From the NCBI GenBank assembly GCA_900755985.1, contig CAAEIL010000291.1:1-5939 (forward strand): a DNA stretch of 5,939 bases. The letters are read 5' to 3'. Below the pieces are notes generated by a model. That model was given only the letters and a program-made list of their open reading frames with translations. It made no database searches and had not been told where the DNA came from. Below, piece by piece: positions 1 through 5,939 of this stretch. Each line of letters opens with the position of its first letter. Positions within the stretch are counted from its first letter, which is position 1. This stretch comes from Bacteroidales bacterium (GTDB lineage Bacteria > Bacteroidota > Bacteroidia > Bacteroidales > Muribaculaceae). The position numbers were made by a program, and so were the translations under genes.

Positions 1-135
1 ACCGCATCTTCGCCGCACCAGGCGGCAGGCGGGGATGCGCTAAGCCCGCTGCGCGGGCCGGATAGTGCTTTCTGATGCTCAAAAGATGGCAATCTCTTTG
101 ACGGGCGAGATGTTGACGAAGTCAGGGGGGATAGG
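1..135. other. GC-rich intergenic stretch with small hairpins; no supported gene
   Basis: This stretch lies beyond the operon terminator. A perfect 6-bp hairpin, GCCCGC-TGC-GCGGGC, sits at 44-58. A weaker nested repeat (CGCATC near 4-9 with GATGCG near 34-39, around GCCGC and GCGGC) lies at 4-39. All three plus-strand frames are open from the left edge to stops at 43, 65 and 75, so the 3' end of a convergent gene could be present, but none of the three short tails is recognisable. No T tract follows the 44-58 hairpin directly. No promoter matching TAnnTTTG was found here. Confidence 0.35.
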
Positions 136-137
136 GC

Positions 138-171
138 AAAAAAGCGGCGGGCCATGAAGGTCCGCCGCTTT
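138..171 (-). terminator. Intrinsic terminator of the receptor-lipoprotein operon
   Basis: Read on the minus strand, AAAGCGGCGG (171-162) pairs perfectly with CCGCCGCTTT (150-141). Three more inner pairs (ACC with GGC... including one G-U) close a five-base loop. A run of six T residues (143-138) follows directly. Stem strength plus U-tract fits a rho-independent terminator. It lies about 70 bases after the lipoprotein stop codon. On the plus strand the 3' flank is TTTGGCG, a much poorer U-tract, so the element is mainly minus-directed. Confidence 0.88.
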
Positions 172-203
172 GGCGAGGCGTTTGTTGCGCCGTGTTGTCG
201 CGC

Positions 204-216
204 GGGCCTCAGGCCC
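204..216 (-). other. Small GC hairpin in the operon's 3' untranslated region
   Basis: GGGCC and GGCCC, separated by three bases, form a compact 5-bp all-GC hairpin 24 bases beyond the lipoprotein stop and ahead of the intrinsic terminator. No T run follows it in either direction, so it is not itself an intrinsic terminator. It could stabilise the transcript end or be incidental in this GC-rich sequence. Confidence 0.4.
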
Positions 217-239
217 ATGGACAATGTTTCGGGGGGATG

Positions 240-2303
240 TTATTCGGCTTTGTTGTCCCATGTGCAGTCGACGGGCTCGAATTTGCCGGGGGCGATGACG
301 CGGAAGCGTGCGGTGTAGGCCGTGGTGGTTCCGGTGTAAACCGAGAAGTTGATGGTGTAGATGACGTCGAGGCCTTCGATGGGTTTGGCGTCGGGATGGA
401 GCATTGACAGGGCGCCGGGCATTACTTCGTTCATGAAGCGCTGTTTTTCGAGTTCGACAATTTCATCGTCGGTCATGCCTTCGTATCCGGTGGGATACTG
501 GGCGCGGGCGGCGGAGGCGCGCAGGTCGACGTTGCCCTGATAAGCCGAGGTGCCGGAGTAGTATTCGTTGTTGCCGTGCTTGGTGACGTAGAAGGCGCCG
601 GACTTGATGTCGGTGTCGCCCATGGGTTTGCAGATGTTGTTGAAAACCCAGTCGACGCAAGCCTGGAAGTACTTGGTGGAGAGTTCCTGGTTGCGTCCTG
701 CGGGCAGTGTGATGGTGACGTTGGGGTCGTACATCCATTTGCCGCCGGTGCGGACAAACTGGGCTGTCTCGGTGACGATGCCGGTGTTGATGACCCATGC
801 CGAGCCGTCGAAGGTGTACTGGTCGCAGGCGTATGAGGTTTCTTTGGACGACGAGTTGTAGAAGCGGTACATGACGTTGCGGATGTCACCCTGCTGTGCG
901 TAAGGATATTTCGAGGCCAGGTAGGTGGGCAGGTATTTGGCGGGAGCCGAGAGGTCCTGTGTTGTCGAGCCCATGGCTGTGTAGTCGGCGGGATTGAGCA
1001 CGCAGAAGTTGGCTGGCACGGTCCAGCGGCCGTTGTCGTAGTGGTATACGGCATTGTAAGTTGTGGTGGGCACACTTGCAGCGCGTTTGAGACCGCGTTT
1101 GATGACCTGGGCTTTGACGCCGTTGACCTTGGTGGGCACGACGTTGAAGAATTTGCCGCTCGAGATGGAGATGAAGTAACCTTCGACGGTGACTTCGGCG
1201 CCGTCGGTGAAGAGCGCTTTCTGAGCGTCGGTAGCCTGGTATATCGAGCCTTGTGCTGTTGTGGCGCCTTCGATGTTGAAGTTGATGTAGTTGCCCGAGA
1301 TGACGGTGGTGGCCTTGAACTGGACGTACTGTGCCAGGGCGTCGTCGGTGCGTGTGATGGCCTGGTCGATTTCGGCGCCGGTCATTACCTTGGGAGCGGG
1401 ATATGTGACGGCCTGCTCGCCGATGAGGTTGCCGGTGGCTGGCGAGCCGGTGATCTGGAAGCCTTTGTTGTAGTCGCCGACGGTGCCTTCGATTTCGAGC
1501 TGCTGGCCGACGCTGACCGACGAGGGGTCGAATGTGCGGCCGAAGTAAACGAGAATCGAGCCGGAGTTGTCGGTGACGATGTATCCCTGTTGGCATACGG
1601 CGGGGACGACAGCCTTGCACGAGATGGGGGCGTCGAGGACGGCCGAGCCAATGGTGGATGAGAGCTGGAATCCGGGCTGGTCGCCGCCGGCGCCACCGCC
1701 TCCGAAGACGGGCTCCTGGGCCGACTCTTTGTACGATACGACGCAGTATGTGCCATCGTTGGCGTCAAGGTAGTCGCCGAGGATGCCGGGCAGGTATTTC
1801 GATGCAGGGTGCGAGGGCGCGAAGCCTTCGATGAAGTCTTTGTCCGACTCCCAAACGGCCTTGTAGTCGTCGAGCGAGACGGTGAAAAGCTGTGCTGCGG
1901 CAGCTTCGTCGAGGTATTCGGGAAGGTTCTGAGCCACGTTGTAAGTGAGCTTTACGGCCGAGCCGTCGGTGAGAGTGAAGTAGGGGAACGATGTCGACGA
2001 CAGGAAGGCGGGTACATAGTCGCGGGCGGGGATGGCGTCTGAGAACGCTTTGCGTGAGGCGACAGCGGCAAGGGCCTTGGCGTTGTCGTCGCCGGCGAGG
2101 GCTTTGTTGGCGCTGTTGGCGGCAATCTGTGCGTAGTCGGCGTCTGTAAGGGTATATTCTACGGTCTGGACGTTGGGCGTGGGCTTGTTGATTTCATCTT
2201 CAAAGCCGTCGAGCTTGTCGTTCCACGAGTTTTCGTCGCAGGCCGAAAGCGATGTGGCCAGCGCCAGCGCCATAGCTGATTTGATTAATATGTTTGTTTT
2301 CAT
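240..2303 (-). CDS. Surface-type lipoprotein with OB-fold-like domains, partner of the upstream TonB-dependent receptor
   Basis: A complete 687-residue lipoprotein. Residues 1-21 are a signal peptide with Lys2 and Lys8, a hydrophobic core and the lipobox L19-S-A-C22. This start is preferred over Met11 because it keeps the basic n-region. After Cys22 comes DEN, an acidic stretch of the kind that sends Bacteroidetes lipoproteins to the cell surface. A short module (DY, then Y-(V/L)-P-x-x-L, then G and a closing Tyr) appears near residues 51-122, 141-192 and 435-480. A glycine-rich linker (201-207) leads to two OB-fold-like beta-rich stretches (about 214-297 and 322-395), resembling DUF5689-type domains as I remember them. 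Three short aromatic/Gly-x-W motifs lie at 422-427, 498-503 and 519-523. Residues 527-687 form a distinct C-terminal domain ending in CTWDNKAE. The gene starts 13 bases after the receptor stop, with no clear Shine-Dalgarno sequence, so it is probably co-transcribed. The role as a ligand-capture subunit is inferred; the ligand is unknown. It does not resemble SusD. Confidence 0.9.
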   Translation of the reverse strand: MKTNILIKSAMALALATSLSACDENSWNDKLDGFEDEINKPTPNVQTVEYTLTDADYAQIAANSANKALAGDDNAKALAAVASRKAFSDAIPARDYVPAFLSSTSFPYFTLTDGSAVKLTYNVAQNLPEYLDEAAAAQLFTVSLDDYKAVWESDKDFIEGFAPSHPASKYLPGILGDYLDANDGTYCVVSYKESAQEPVFGGGGAGGDQPGFQLSSTIGSAVLDAPISCKAVVPAVCQQGYIVTDNSGSILVYFGRTFDPSSVSVGQQLEIEGTVGDYNKGFQITGSPATGNLIGEQAVTYPAPKVMTGAEIDQAITRTDDALAQYVQFKATTVISGNYINFNIEGATTAQGSIYQATDAQKALFTDGAEVTVEGYFISISSGKFFNVVPTKVNGVKAQVIKRGLKRAASVPTTTYNAVYHYDNGRWTVPANFCVLNPADYTAMGSTTQDLSAPAKYLPTYLASKYPYAQQGDIRNVMYRFYNSSSKETSYACDQYTFDGSAWVINTGIVTETAQFVRTGGKWMYDPNVTITLPAGRNQELSTKYFQACVDWVFNNICKPMGDTDIKSGAFYVTKHGNNEYYSGTSAYQGNVDLRASAARAQYPTGYEGMTDDEIVELEKQRFMNEVMPGALSMLHPDAKPIEGLDVIYTINFSVYTGTTTAYTARFRVIAPGKFEPVDCTWDNKAE

Positions 2304-2316
2304 AATTGTAACGGGC

Positions 2317-5052
2317 TTAGAAGTTGATGCGGAGTTTCATCGAGTAAGTGCGGCCGAAGCTGTAGAATACGCGGTAAGCGTTTTCCCAGGTGCCGTCGGT
2401 GTTGGCGTCGGTGTAAGCGTCCATGACGTAGTTGTAGTTGCACAGGTTGTGGACGTTGCCGGAGAGTACGGCGTTGACACCGCCGATTTTGAAACTGTAC
2501 GAGGCGTTGAGGTCAAGCTGGTTGCCCCAGGGAATACGCCAGGGTTTGGCGACTTCCATGGGTTTGCCTGGGGTGTATGATGACGCGCTGATGGTATAGT
2601 CCGAATAGTTGCGGTCAGCTACGGTCCAGTCGGCGCCGATGCGGAAGCCTTTGAAGGGACGGAACTGAACGCCGAGGTTGGCGGTGGTCTGTGCCGAGCC
2701 GCCGACTTTGCGGCCTTTCTGGTTGAGTACGGCGTGTGCGTGGTCTTCGGCCAGGATGCCCGAAGCGATGTTGCCGGAGAGGTCGCTCAGGGGCCGGCCC
2801 TGCTGGTTGTAGAAGTAGCCGGTGGCGTTGGATGCCCACTCGTAGTCGCCCAGCGAGAGCATACCGGTGATTTCGGCCCAGCGGGCGGGGATGAAGGTGA
2901 AGTTGACCTCGATGCCCATGTGGCGTGCGTCGACCCCCGACATGTTCATGTAGTAGCGGTCGCCGGCGTGTTCGCCCTGCATTATTTCGGACGAGCGTGT
3001 GGTGGTCTTGTCAAGCCATTTGGTGTAGTAGGCGTTGACTGTGGCCGAGAACATGGGCGAGCCGTAGCCGTAGCCCAGTTCGGCCGAGAAGACTTTCTCG
3101 TTCAGTGGGTCGGGGTTGGCGGCGTTGGATACTGACGATGACAGGAAGACGCCCTGCGAGAAGAACGGTGCGCGCGATATGTAGCCGACGTTGCCGTAGA
3201 CGTTGTTGTGGCGGTCGATGTTGTAGTTGGCACCGAATTTGGCCGTGCCCCCCAGGAAGTTGAAGGTTTTGGATTTGCTGTGCTCCTTGTCGTAATAGAA
3301 GTGGTCGATGCGCTGGTAGCCGGTGTTGGAGAGCGAGCCGGAGAGCACCAGGGTCAGGCGTTTGTCCAGCAAGGAGTATTCGCCCTGTACGTAGGCGCCC
3401 TCCTGGTTGGTGTGGCCGTCATAGTCGCGGTATACGACGTCGCCCACGCCCAGTTTCTCGTATTTCCAGTTGGGGTCGGCTGCGCGCCAGTTGTTTTCGG
3501 CCTTGACGTTTCCGCGCGAGCTGTCGTCCATGAAGTATTCGCCGTCGTACAGGTCGACGATTTTATTGTTGTGGTGACCTATGTAGTAACGCAGGTCGAT
3601 GCCGGCTGTGAAGGCGAGTTTGTCGTTGAGAAATCGGTTGGTGTAGGTCGATACCAGACCGTACCACTCGTGCGAGTTGTTGGACTCGGACATCACCATG
3701 TTGGAGCCGGTGGTCGAGGCGCGGTTCATGTCCTGGATGAGGTTGTATCCGAAGGTGCCGTCGGGGTTGCGGAACAGGGTGTTGATATTACCGTTTGAAG
3801 CGCCGTACCAACTTGAGTTGCTGAGCGAGGTGCCGTTGTAAGTGCCGCGTCCCTGGCCGGAGTAACCGCCGCCCGAGGCGATGGAGGTGTACAGCGTTGT
3901 CGACAGCGAGGATTTGTGGTCAATCTGCCAGATGTGAGCGAGCGAAATCTGAGGCTTGTGGTAGGTATTGAGGTTGGAGCTGCGCACCTGACCCTGGTTG
4001 TCAAAGCCGTATGTGGGGTTGTACTTGTAGGGGCTCTCTCCGTCCATATAACGTTTGGCCTCGGTCTGATAGTTGAGGATGGTGAGTCCGTCCTGGCTGG
4101 AGCGTTTGTTGTGTTGCTGTGGAGCGCCGAAGGCTGTCAGAGACAGTTGGTGGCTGTCGTTGATACGTTTGGACACGTTGACAAAGTAGTTGTACGACTT
4201 GAACCAGGTTCCCTGGACGTATCCGTCACCCCATTTGCGTGAACCGAGGACTGTCACGGCCCAGCCGTTTTTCATCAGGCCGGTGGAGACTTTGATGCCG
4301 ACGTTGTTCATGCCGTCATTGCCGAATCCGTACCATACGCTGCCGCCTTTCTGAGCGTCGAGCGAGCGTGTTGTGATGTTGATGGTACCGCCGACCGAGG
4401 GTGCCGAGAGCAGAGATGCGCCCAGACCGCGCTGTGTCTGTATGTTGGAGGCGACATCGCTAAGACCGGCCCAGTTGGACCAATATACGCCGCCCCATTC
4501 CATGTCGTTGATGGGAATACCGTTGACCAGAACGGCGACGTTGGGACCCTGGAAGCCGCGCATGTTGATTTTGGCGTCGCCGAAGCCGCCGCCGTCCTTG
4601 GTGGCCCATACGCCGGGGGTGGTCTTAAGGACTTCGGGGAACTCCTGTGTACCGAGCTTAAGCTCGATGTCCGAGGCGTTGATTTGCGACAGGGCGACAG
4701 GGGTCTGGCGAGTCTTGGCCAGCGATTGGGTTACGACCACGTCGCGGAGCATTTCGGCTTCGGGAGCCATCTCGATGGTGCCCATCGAGGCTTCGGCCTG
4801 ACGTGTTGCGGCCTTGTAGCCTACATAGGTGAATGTCAGTAATTTGGTGCGAGTAGGTACAATCACTGAAAAATTACCGTCGACATCGGTGGTGCCGACT
4901 GCTTTGCCATTGGTGATGACCACCGAGACGCCAATCAGAGGCTCCTGGGCTTCGTCTACCACCTTTCCCTGGCATTTCATGGTACCCTGGGCCGAGGCTG
5001 TGATGCCGAGAGCCAGGCACATTACCATGAACACAGAAAGTAGTCTTCTCAT
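2317..5052 (-). CDS. TonB-dependent outer-membrane receptor with carboxypeptidase-regulatory-like N-terminal domain
   Basis: A complete 911-residue active-transport barrel of the outer membrane, powered by TonB-ExbBD. Residues 1-22 are a signal peptide (basic MRR, hydrophobic core, cleavage near ASA-Q). Residues about 24-97 are a CarboxypepD_reg-like beta-sandwich, with the typical EPLIGVSV and TTDVDGNFS segments and the closing TYVGY. A TonB-box-like DVVVTQS lies at 104-110. The plug domain spans about 113-230 and includes NMRGFQG, VLVNGIPIND and SVGGTINITT. The remainder is a long barrel rich in alternating aromatic strands, ending in LRINF with the terminal Phe expected for BAM-dependent insertion. 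Met1 is chosen over Met9 and Met11 because it supplies the basic n-region. The SusC hallmark VVVGYGTQ is absent, and the next gene is not a SusD homologue, so a classical glycan (Sus) role is not supported. Substrate unknown: metal complex, cofactor, nucleotide or peptide are all possible. Confidence 0.95.
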   Translation of the reverse strand: MRRLLSVFMVMCLALGITASAQGTMKCQGKVVDEAQEPLIGVSVVITNGKAVGTTDVDGNFSVIVPTRTKLLTFTYVGYKAATRQAEASMGTIEMAPEAEMLRDVVVTQSLAKTRQTPVALSQINASDIELKLGTQEFPEVLKTTPGVWATKDGGGFGDAKINMRGFQGPNVAVLVNGIPINDMEWGGVYWSNWAGLSDVASNIQTQRGLGASLLSAPSVGGTINITTRSLDAQKGGSVWYGFGNDGMNNVGIKVSTGLMKNGWAVTVLGSRKWGDGYVQGTWFKSYNYFVNVSKRINDSHQLSLTAFGAPQQHNKRSSQDGLTILNYQTEAKRYMDGESPYKYNPTYGFDNQGQVRSSNLNTYHKPQISLAHIWQIDHKSSLSTTLYTSIASGGGYSGQGRGTYNGTSLSNSSWYGASNGNINTLFRNPDGTFGYNLIQDMNRASTTGSNMVMSESNNSHEWYGLVSTYTNRFLNDKLAFTAGIDLRYYIGHHNNKIVDLYDGEYFMDDSSRGNVKAENNWRAADPNWKYEKLGVGDVVYRDYDGHTNQEGAYVQGEYSLLDKRLTLVLSGSLSNTGYQRIDHFYYDKEHSKSKTFNFLGGTAKFGANYNIDRHNNVYGNVGYISRAPFFSQGVFLSSSVSNAANPDPLNEKVFSAELGYGYGSPMFSATVNAYYTKWLDKTTTRSSEIMQGEHAGDRYYMNMSGVDARHMGIEVNFTFIPARWAEITGMLSLGDYEWASNATGYFYNQQGRPLSDLSGNIASGILAEDHAHAVLNQKGRKVGGSAQTTANLGVQFRPFKGFRIGADWTVADRNYSDYTISASSYTPGKPMEVAKPWRIPWGNQLDLNASYSFKIGGVNAVLSGNVHNLCNYNYVMDAYTDANTDGTWENAYRVFYSFGRTYSMKLRINF

Positions 5053-5102
5053 TGTAAGGAATGGGATTGGTTAAACTTTATAAAGGATTAGGAATTGATT
5101 GT

Positions 5103-5143
5103 CTATTATTGTGGAAAAAGAGGGAAGACAGGAGAGATAATAG
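5103..5143 (-). repeat. 7-bp inverted repeat flanking a pyrimidine-rich tract upstream of the receptor
   Basis: CTATTAT at 5103-5109 is the exact reverse complement of ATAATAG at 5137-5143. The 27 bases between them are almost purely purine on the plus strand, so pyrimidine-rich in the receptor's sense strand. The arms are about 34 bp apart centre to centre, roughly three helical turns, which would suit a dimeric regulator. With AT-rich 7-bp arms, chance is a real alternative. Confidence 0.3.
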
Positions 5144-5147
5144 TGTG

Positions 5148-5172
5148 AAAAAGCGCTTTTGCGGAGCAAAAG
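5148..5172 (-). terminator. Hairpin plus T run between the MATE and receptor genes (terminator or leader attenuator)
   Basis: On the minus strand CTTTTGC (5172-5166), a TCC loop and GCAAAAG (5162-5156) form a 7-bp stem. It is followed after CGC by five T residues (5152-5148). It lies about 120 bases after the MATE stop and about 95 bases before the receptor start. It may end MATE transcripts, or act within the receptor leader if the 5259-5266 promoter is used. The stem is AT-rich, so termination would be modest. The second arm also belongs to the overlapping palindrome AAAAGCGCTTTT (5149-5160). Confidence 0.45.
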
Positions 5173-5258
5173 TGTCGATGAAACGTTAAAAAGTTGACAT
5201 AAAGCCATGATGCGGGTATCAAATACGATGTAAAATTACTAATAATATTTAAAACCTG

Positions 5259-5266
5259 CAAATATA
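5259..5266 (-). promoter_or_regulatory. Candidate Bacteroidetes -7 promoter element (TATATTTG)
   Basis: On the minus strand this is an exact match to the Bacteroidetes -7 consensus TAnnTTTG, in the AT-rich gap ahead of the receptor gene. The -33 box is poor: the nearest resemblance to TTTG at about the right distance is TCTG at 5288-5291, right beside the MATE stop codon. If used, it would give the receptor mRNA an untranslated leader of about 200 bases. No better match was found between here and the receptor start, but AT-rich DNA yields such octamers by chance. Confidence 0.35.
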
Positions 5267-5275
5267 ATGAAAAAC

Positions 5276-5283
5276 GGGGGGGG
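5276..5283. repeat. Homopolymer tract of eight G (C on the minus strand)
   Basis: An uninterrupted run of eight G residues lies nine bases after the MATE stop codon in minus-strand direction. It sits nine bases upstream of the TATATTTG element, in what would be the spacer between the -33 and -7 boxes. Tracts of this length are prone to slippage in replication and to sequencing error. Confidence 0.8.
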
Positions 5284-5291
5284 CGTGCAGA

Positions 5292-5939
5292 CTATCCGGG
5301 ATGCGAGGCAGCGGCGGTCTGGCGGTTGAGGGCCTTGAATTGCCAGATGATGAGGACGGCGGTGACTATGGTGGCGCAGAGGTCGCCAAGGGGGAAGGAC
5401 ATCCATACGCCGTTGAGACCGAACAGTCCGGGAAGGATCATCAGCAGCGGTATCAGGAATATGACCTGGCGTGACAGGCCCAGGAAGATGGATTTGCCTA
5501 CCTTGCCTATGGCCTGGAAAAAGTTGGTGGAGACAATCTGGAATCCGACGACCGAGAATGCCAGCATGGCGATGCTGAAGGCGTTGGCTGTGACGTCGAT
5601 GAGCGTGGCGTCGGTGGTGAACGCGCGGGCTATCAGCTTCGGGCAGAAGAGACCGGCGAGGCTGCCGCCAACCGAGAGTATCGTTGCGGCGATGAGTGCC
5701 AGGATGTATGTGCGGCGCAGACGCTCTATGCGTCCGGCACCGTAGTTGTAGCCGACAATGGGCTGCATACCTTGGCAGATGCCTATGATGACCATGACGA
5801 TGAGCGATGTGTAGGTTGAGAATATGCCGGCGGCGCCTACCGCCATGTCGCCGCCGCGTCTTACCAGCTCGCTGTTGATGAGAAAGCTGCAAAACGATGC
5901 TGCGGCGTTGACCAGAGCGTGTGACGCGCCTCGCGTGTA
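5292..5939 (-). CDS. MATE-family efflux transporter, C-terminal part (N-terminus outside the window)
   Basis: The reading frame is open from the right edge to a TAG stop and encodes the last 215 residues. MATE proteins are usually about 450 residues, so this is roughly the C-terminal half. The Met at 5844-5846 is internal: the frame continues upstream without a stop as TRGASHALVNAAASF...LVRRGGD, which is ordinary MATE sequence. The family motif QGMQPIVGYNYGAG lies at residues 56-69 of the visible part. About five hydrophobic spans follow the MATE pattern, with Pro and Gly inside helices, and the protein ends in a short polar tail (NRQTAAASHPG). The family exports cationic drugs or metabolites across the inner membrane by Na+ or H+ antiport; the substrate here cannot be told. 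The 239-base gap to the receptor suggests a separate transcription unit. Truncation is due to the window edge only. Confidence 0.93.
   Translation of the reverse strand, partial: YTRGASHALVNAAASFCSFLINSELVRRGGDMAVGAAGIFSTYTSLIVMVIIGICQGMQPIVGYNYGAGRIERLRRTYILALIAATILSVGGSLAGLFCPKLIARAFTTDATLIDVTANAFSIAMLAFSVVGFQIVSTNFFQAIGKVGKSIFLGLSRQVIFLIPLLMILPGLFGLNGVWMSFPLGDLCATIVTAVLIIWQFKALNRQTAAASHPG

Noticed and set aside
1..60. tRNA- or CRISPR-like structure in the hairpin-rich left edge
   Set aside because: There is no acceptor or T-arm consensus (no GTTCRA) and no repeated unit with spacers.
79..261. Minus-strand 60-codon frame ending in a protein-like tail (FVNISPVKEIAIF)
   Set aside because: It overlaps the lipoprotein stop and runs straight through the intrinsic terminator stem; the protein-like look of the last residues is not enough.
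1041..1661. Long plus-strand open frame of 206 codons antisense to the lipoprotein
   Set aside because: It is antisense to a clear lipoprotein gene; the GC-rich codon pattern leaves the opposite strand open. The translation is Gly/Val/Asp-rich with no domain or signal.
3208..3798. Long plus-strand open frame of 196 codons antisense to the receptor
   Set aside because: Its Val/Gly-rich translation mirrors receptor codons, and the sense strand encodes well-formed barrel sequence throughout.
2317..5052. Assignment of the receptor-lipoprotein pair as a SusC/SusD polysaccharide-utilisation locus
   Set aside because: The receptor lacks the SusC signature, the lipoprotein is not SusD-like, and no glycoside hydrolase or hybrid regulator is present in the window.
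5844..5846. ATG taken as the start of a short 184-residue MATE protein
   Set aside because: The frame stays open to the window edge with typical MATE residues, so this Met is internal.
5239..5892. Minus-strand frame of 217 codons overlapping the MATE gene
   Set aside because: The translation is His/Arg-rich and lacks hydrophobic helices, whereas the overlapping frame carries the MATE motif and membrane spans.

Overview
The window looks like a GC-rich member of the Bacteroidales. A Muribaculaceae-like gut species is my best guess, but this rests on gene style only: a TonB-dependent receptor with an N-terminal carboxypeptidase-regulatory-like domain, a lipoprotein with an acidic stretch just after the lipobox cysteine, weak or absent Shine-Dalgarno sequences, and a TAnnTTTG-type promoter element. 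All three recognisable genes are on the minus strand, so transcription runs from right to left.

Layout from right to left. (1) 5292-5939: the C-terminal half of a MATE-family multidrug/Na+ antiporter-like transporter, whose N-terminus lies beyond the right edge. (2) 5053-5291: an AT-rich intergenic stretch of about 240 bases. It holds an 8-base C tract (minus strand), a candidate TAnnTTTG promoter element, two overlapping inverted repeats followed by a T run, and a pyrimidine-rich tract flanked by a 7-bp inverted repeat. (3) 2317-5052: a complete 911-residue TonB-dependent outer-membrane receptor. (4) 240-2303: a complete 687-residue lipoprotein that starts 13 bases after the receptor stop, so the two very probably form one operon. 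(5) 138-171: a strong intrinsic terminator on the minus strand that closes the operon. (6) 1-135: a GC-rich stretch with small hairpins and no gene I can support.

The receptor and lipoprotein probably work as an uptake pair. The lipoprotein would sit on the outside of the outer membrane, bind a ligand and hand it to the TonB-driven barrel. The lipoprotein does not look like SusD. It has two stretches that look like OB-folds, inserted between copies of a short repeated module, and a separate C-terminal domain. The substrate cannot be told from the sequence. The MATE gene is probably a separate transcription unit. No CRISPR array, insertion sequence, tRNA or rRNA was seen.
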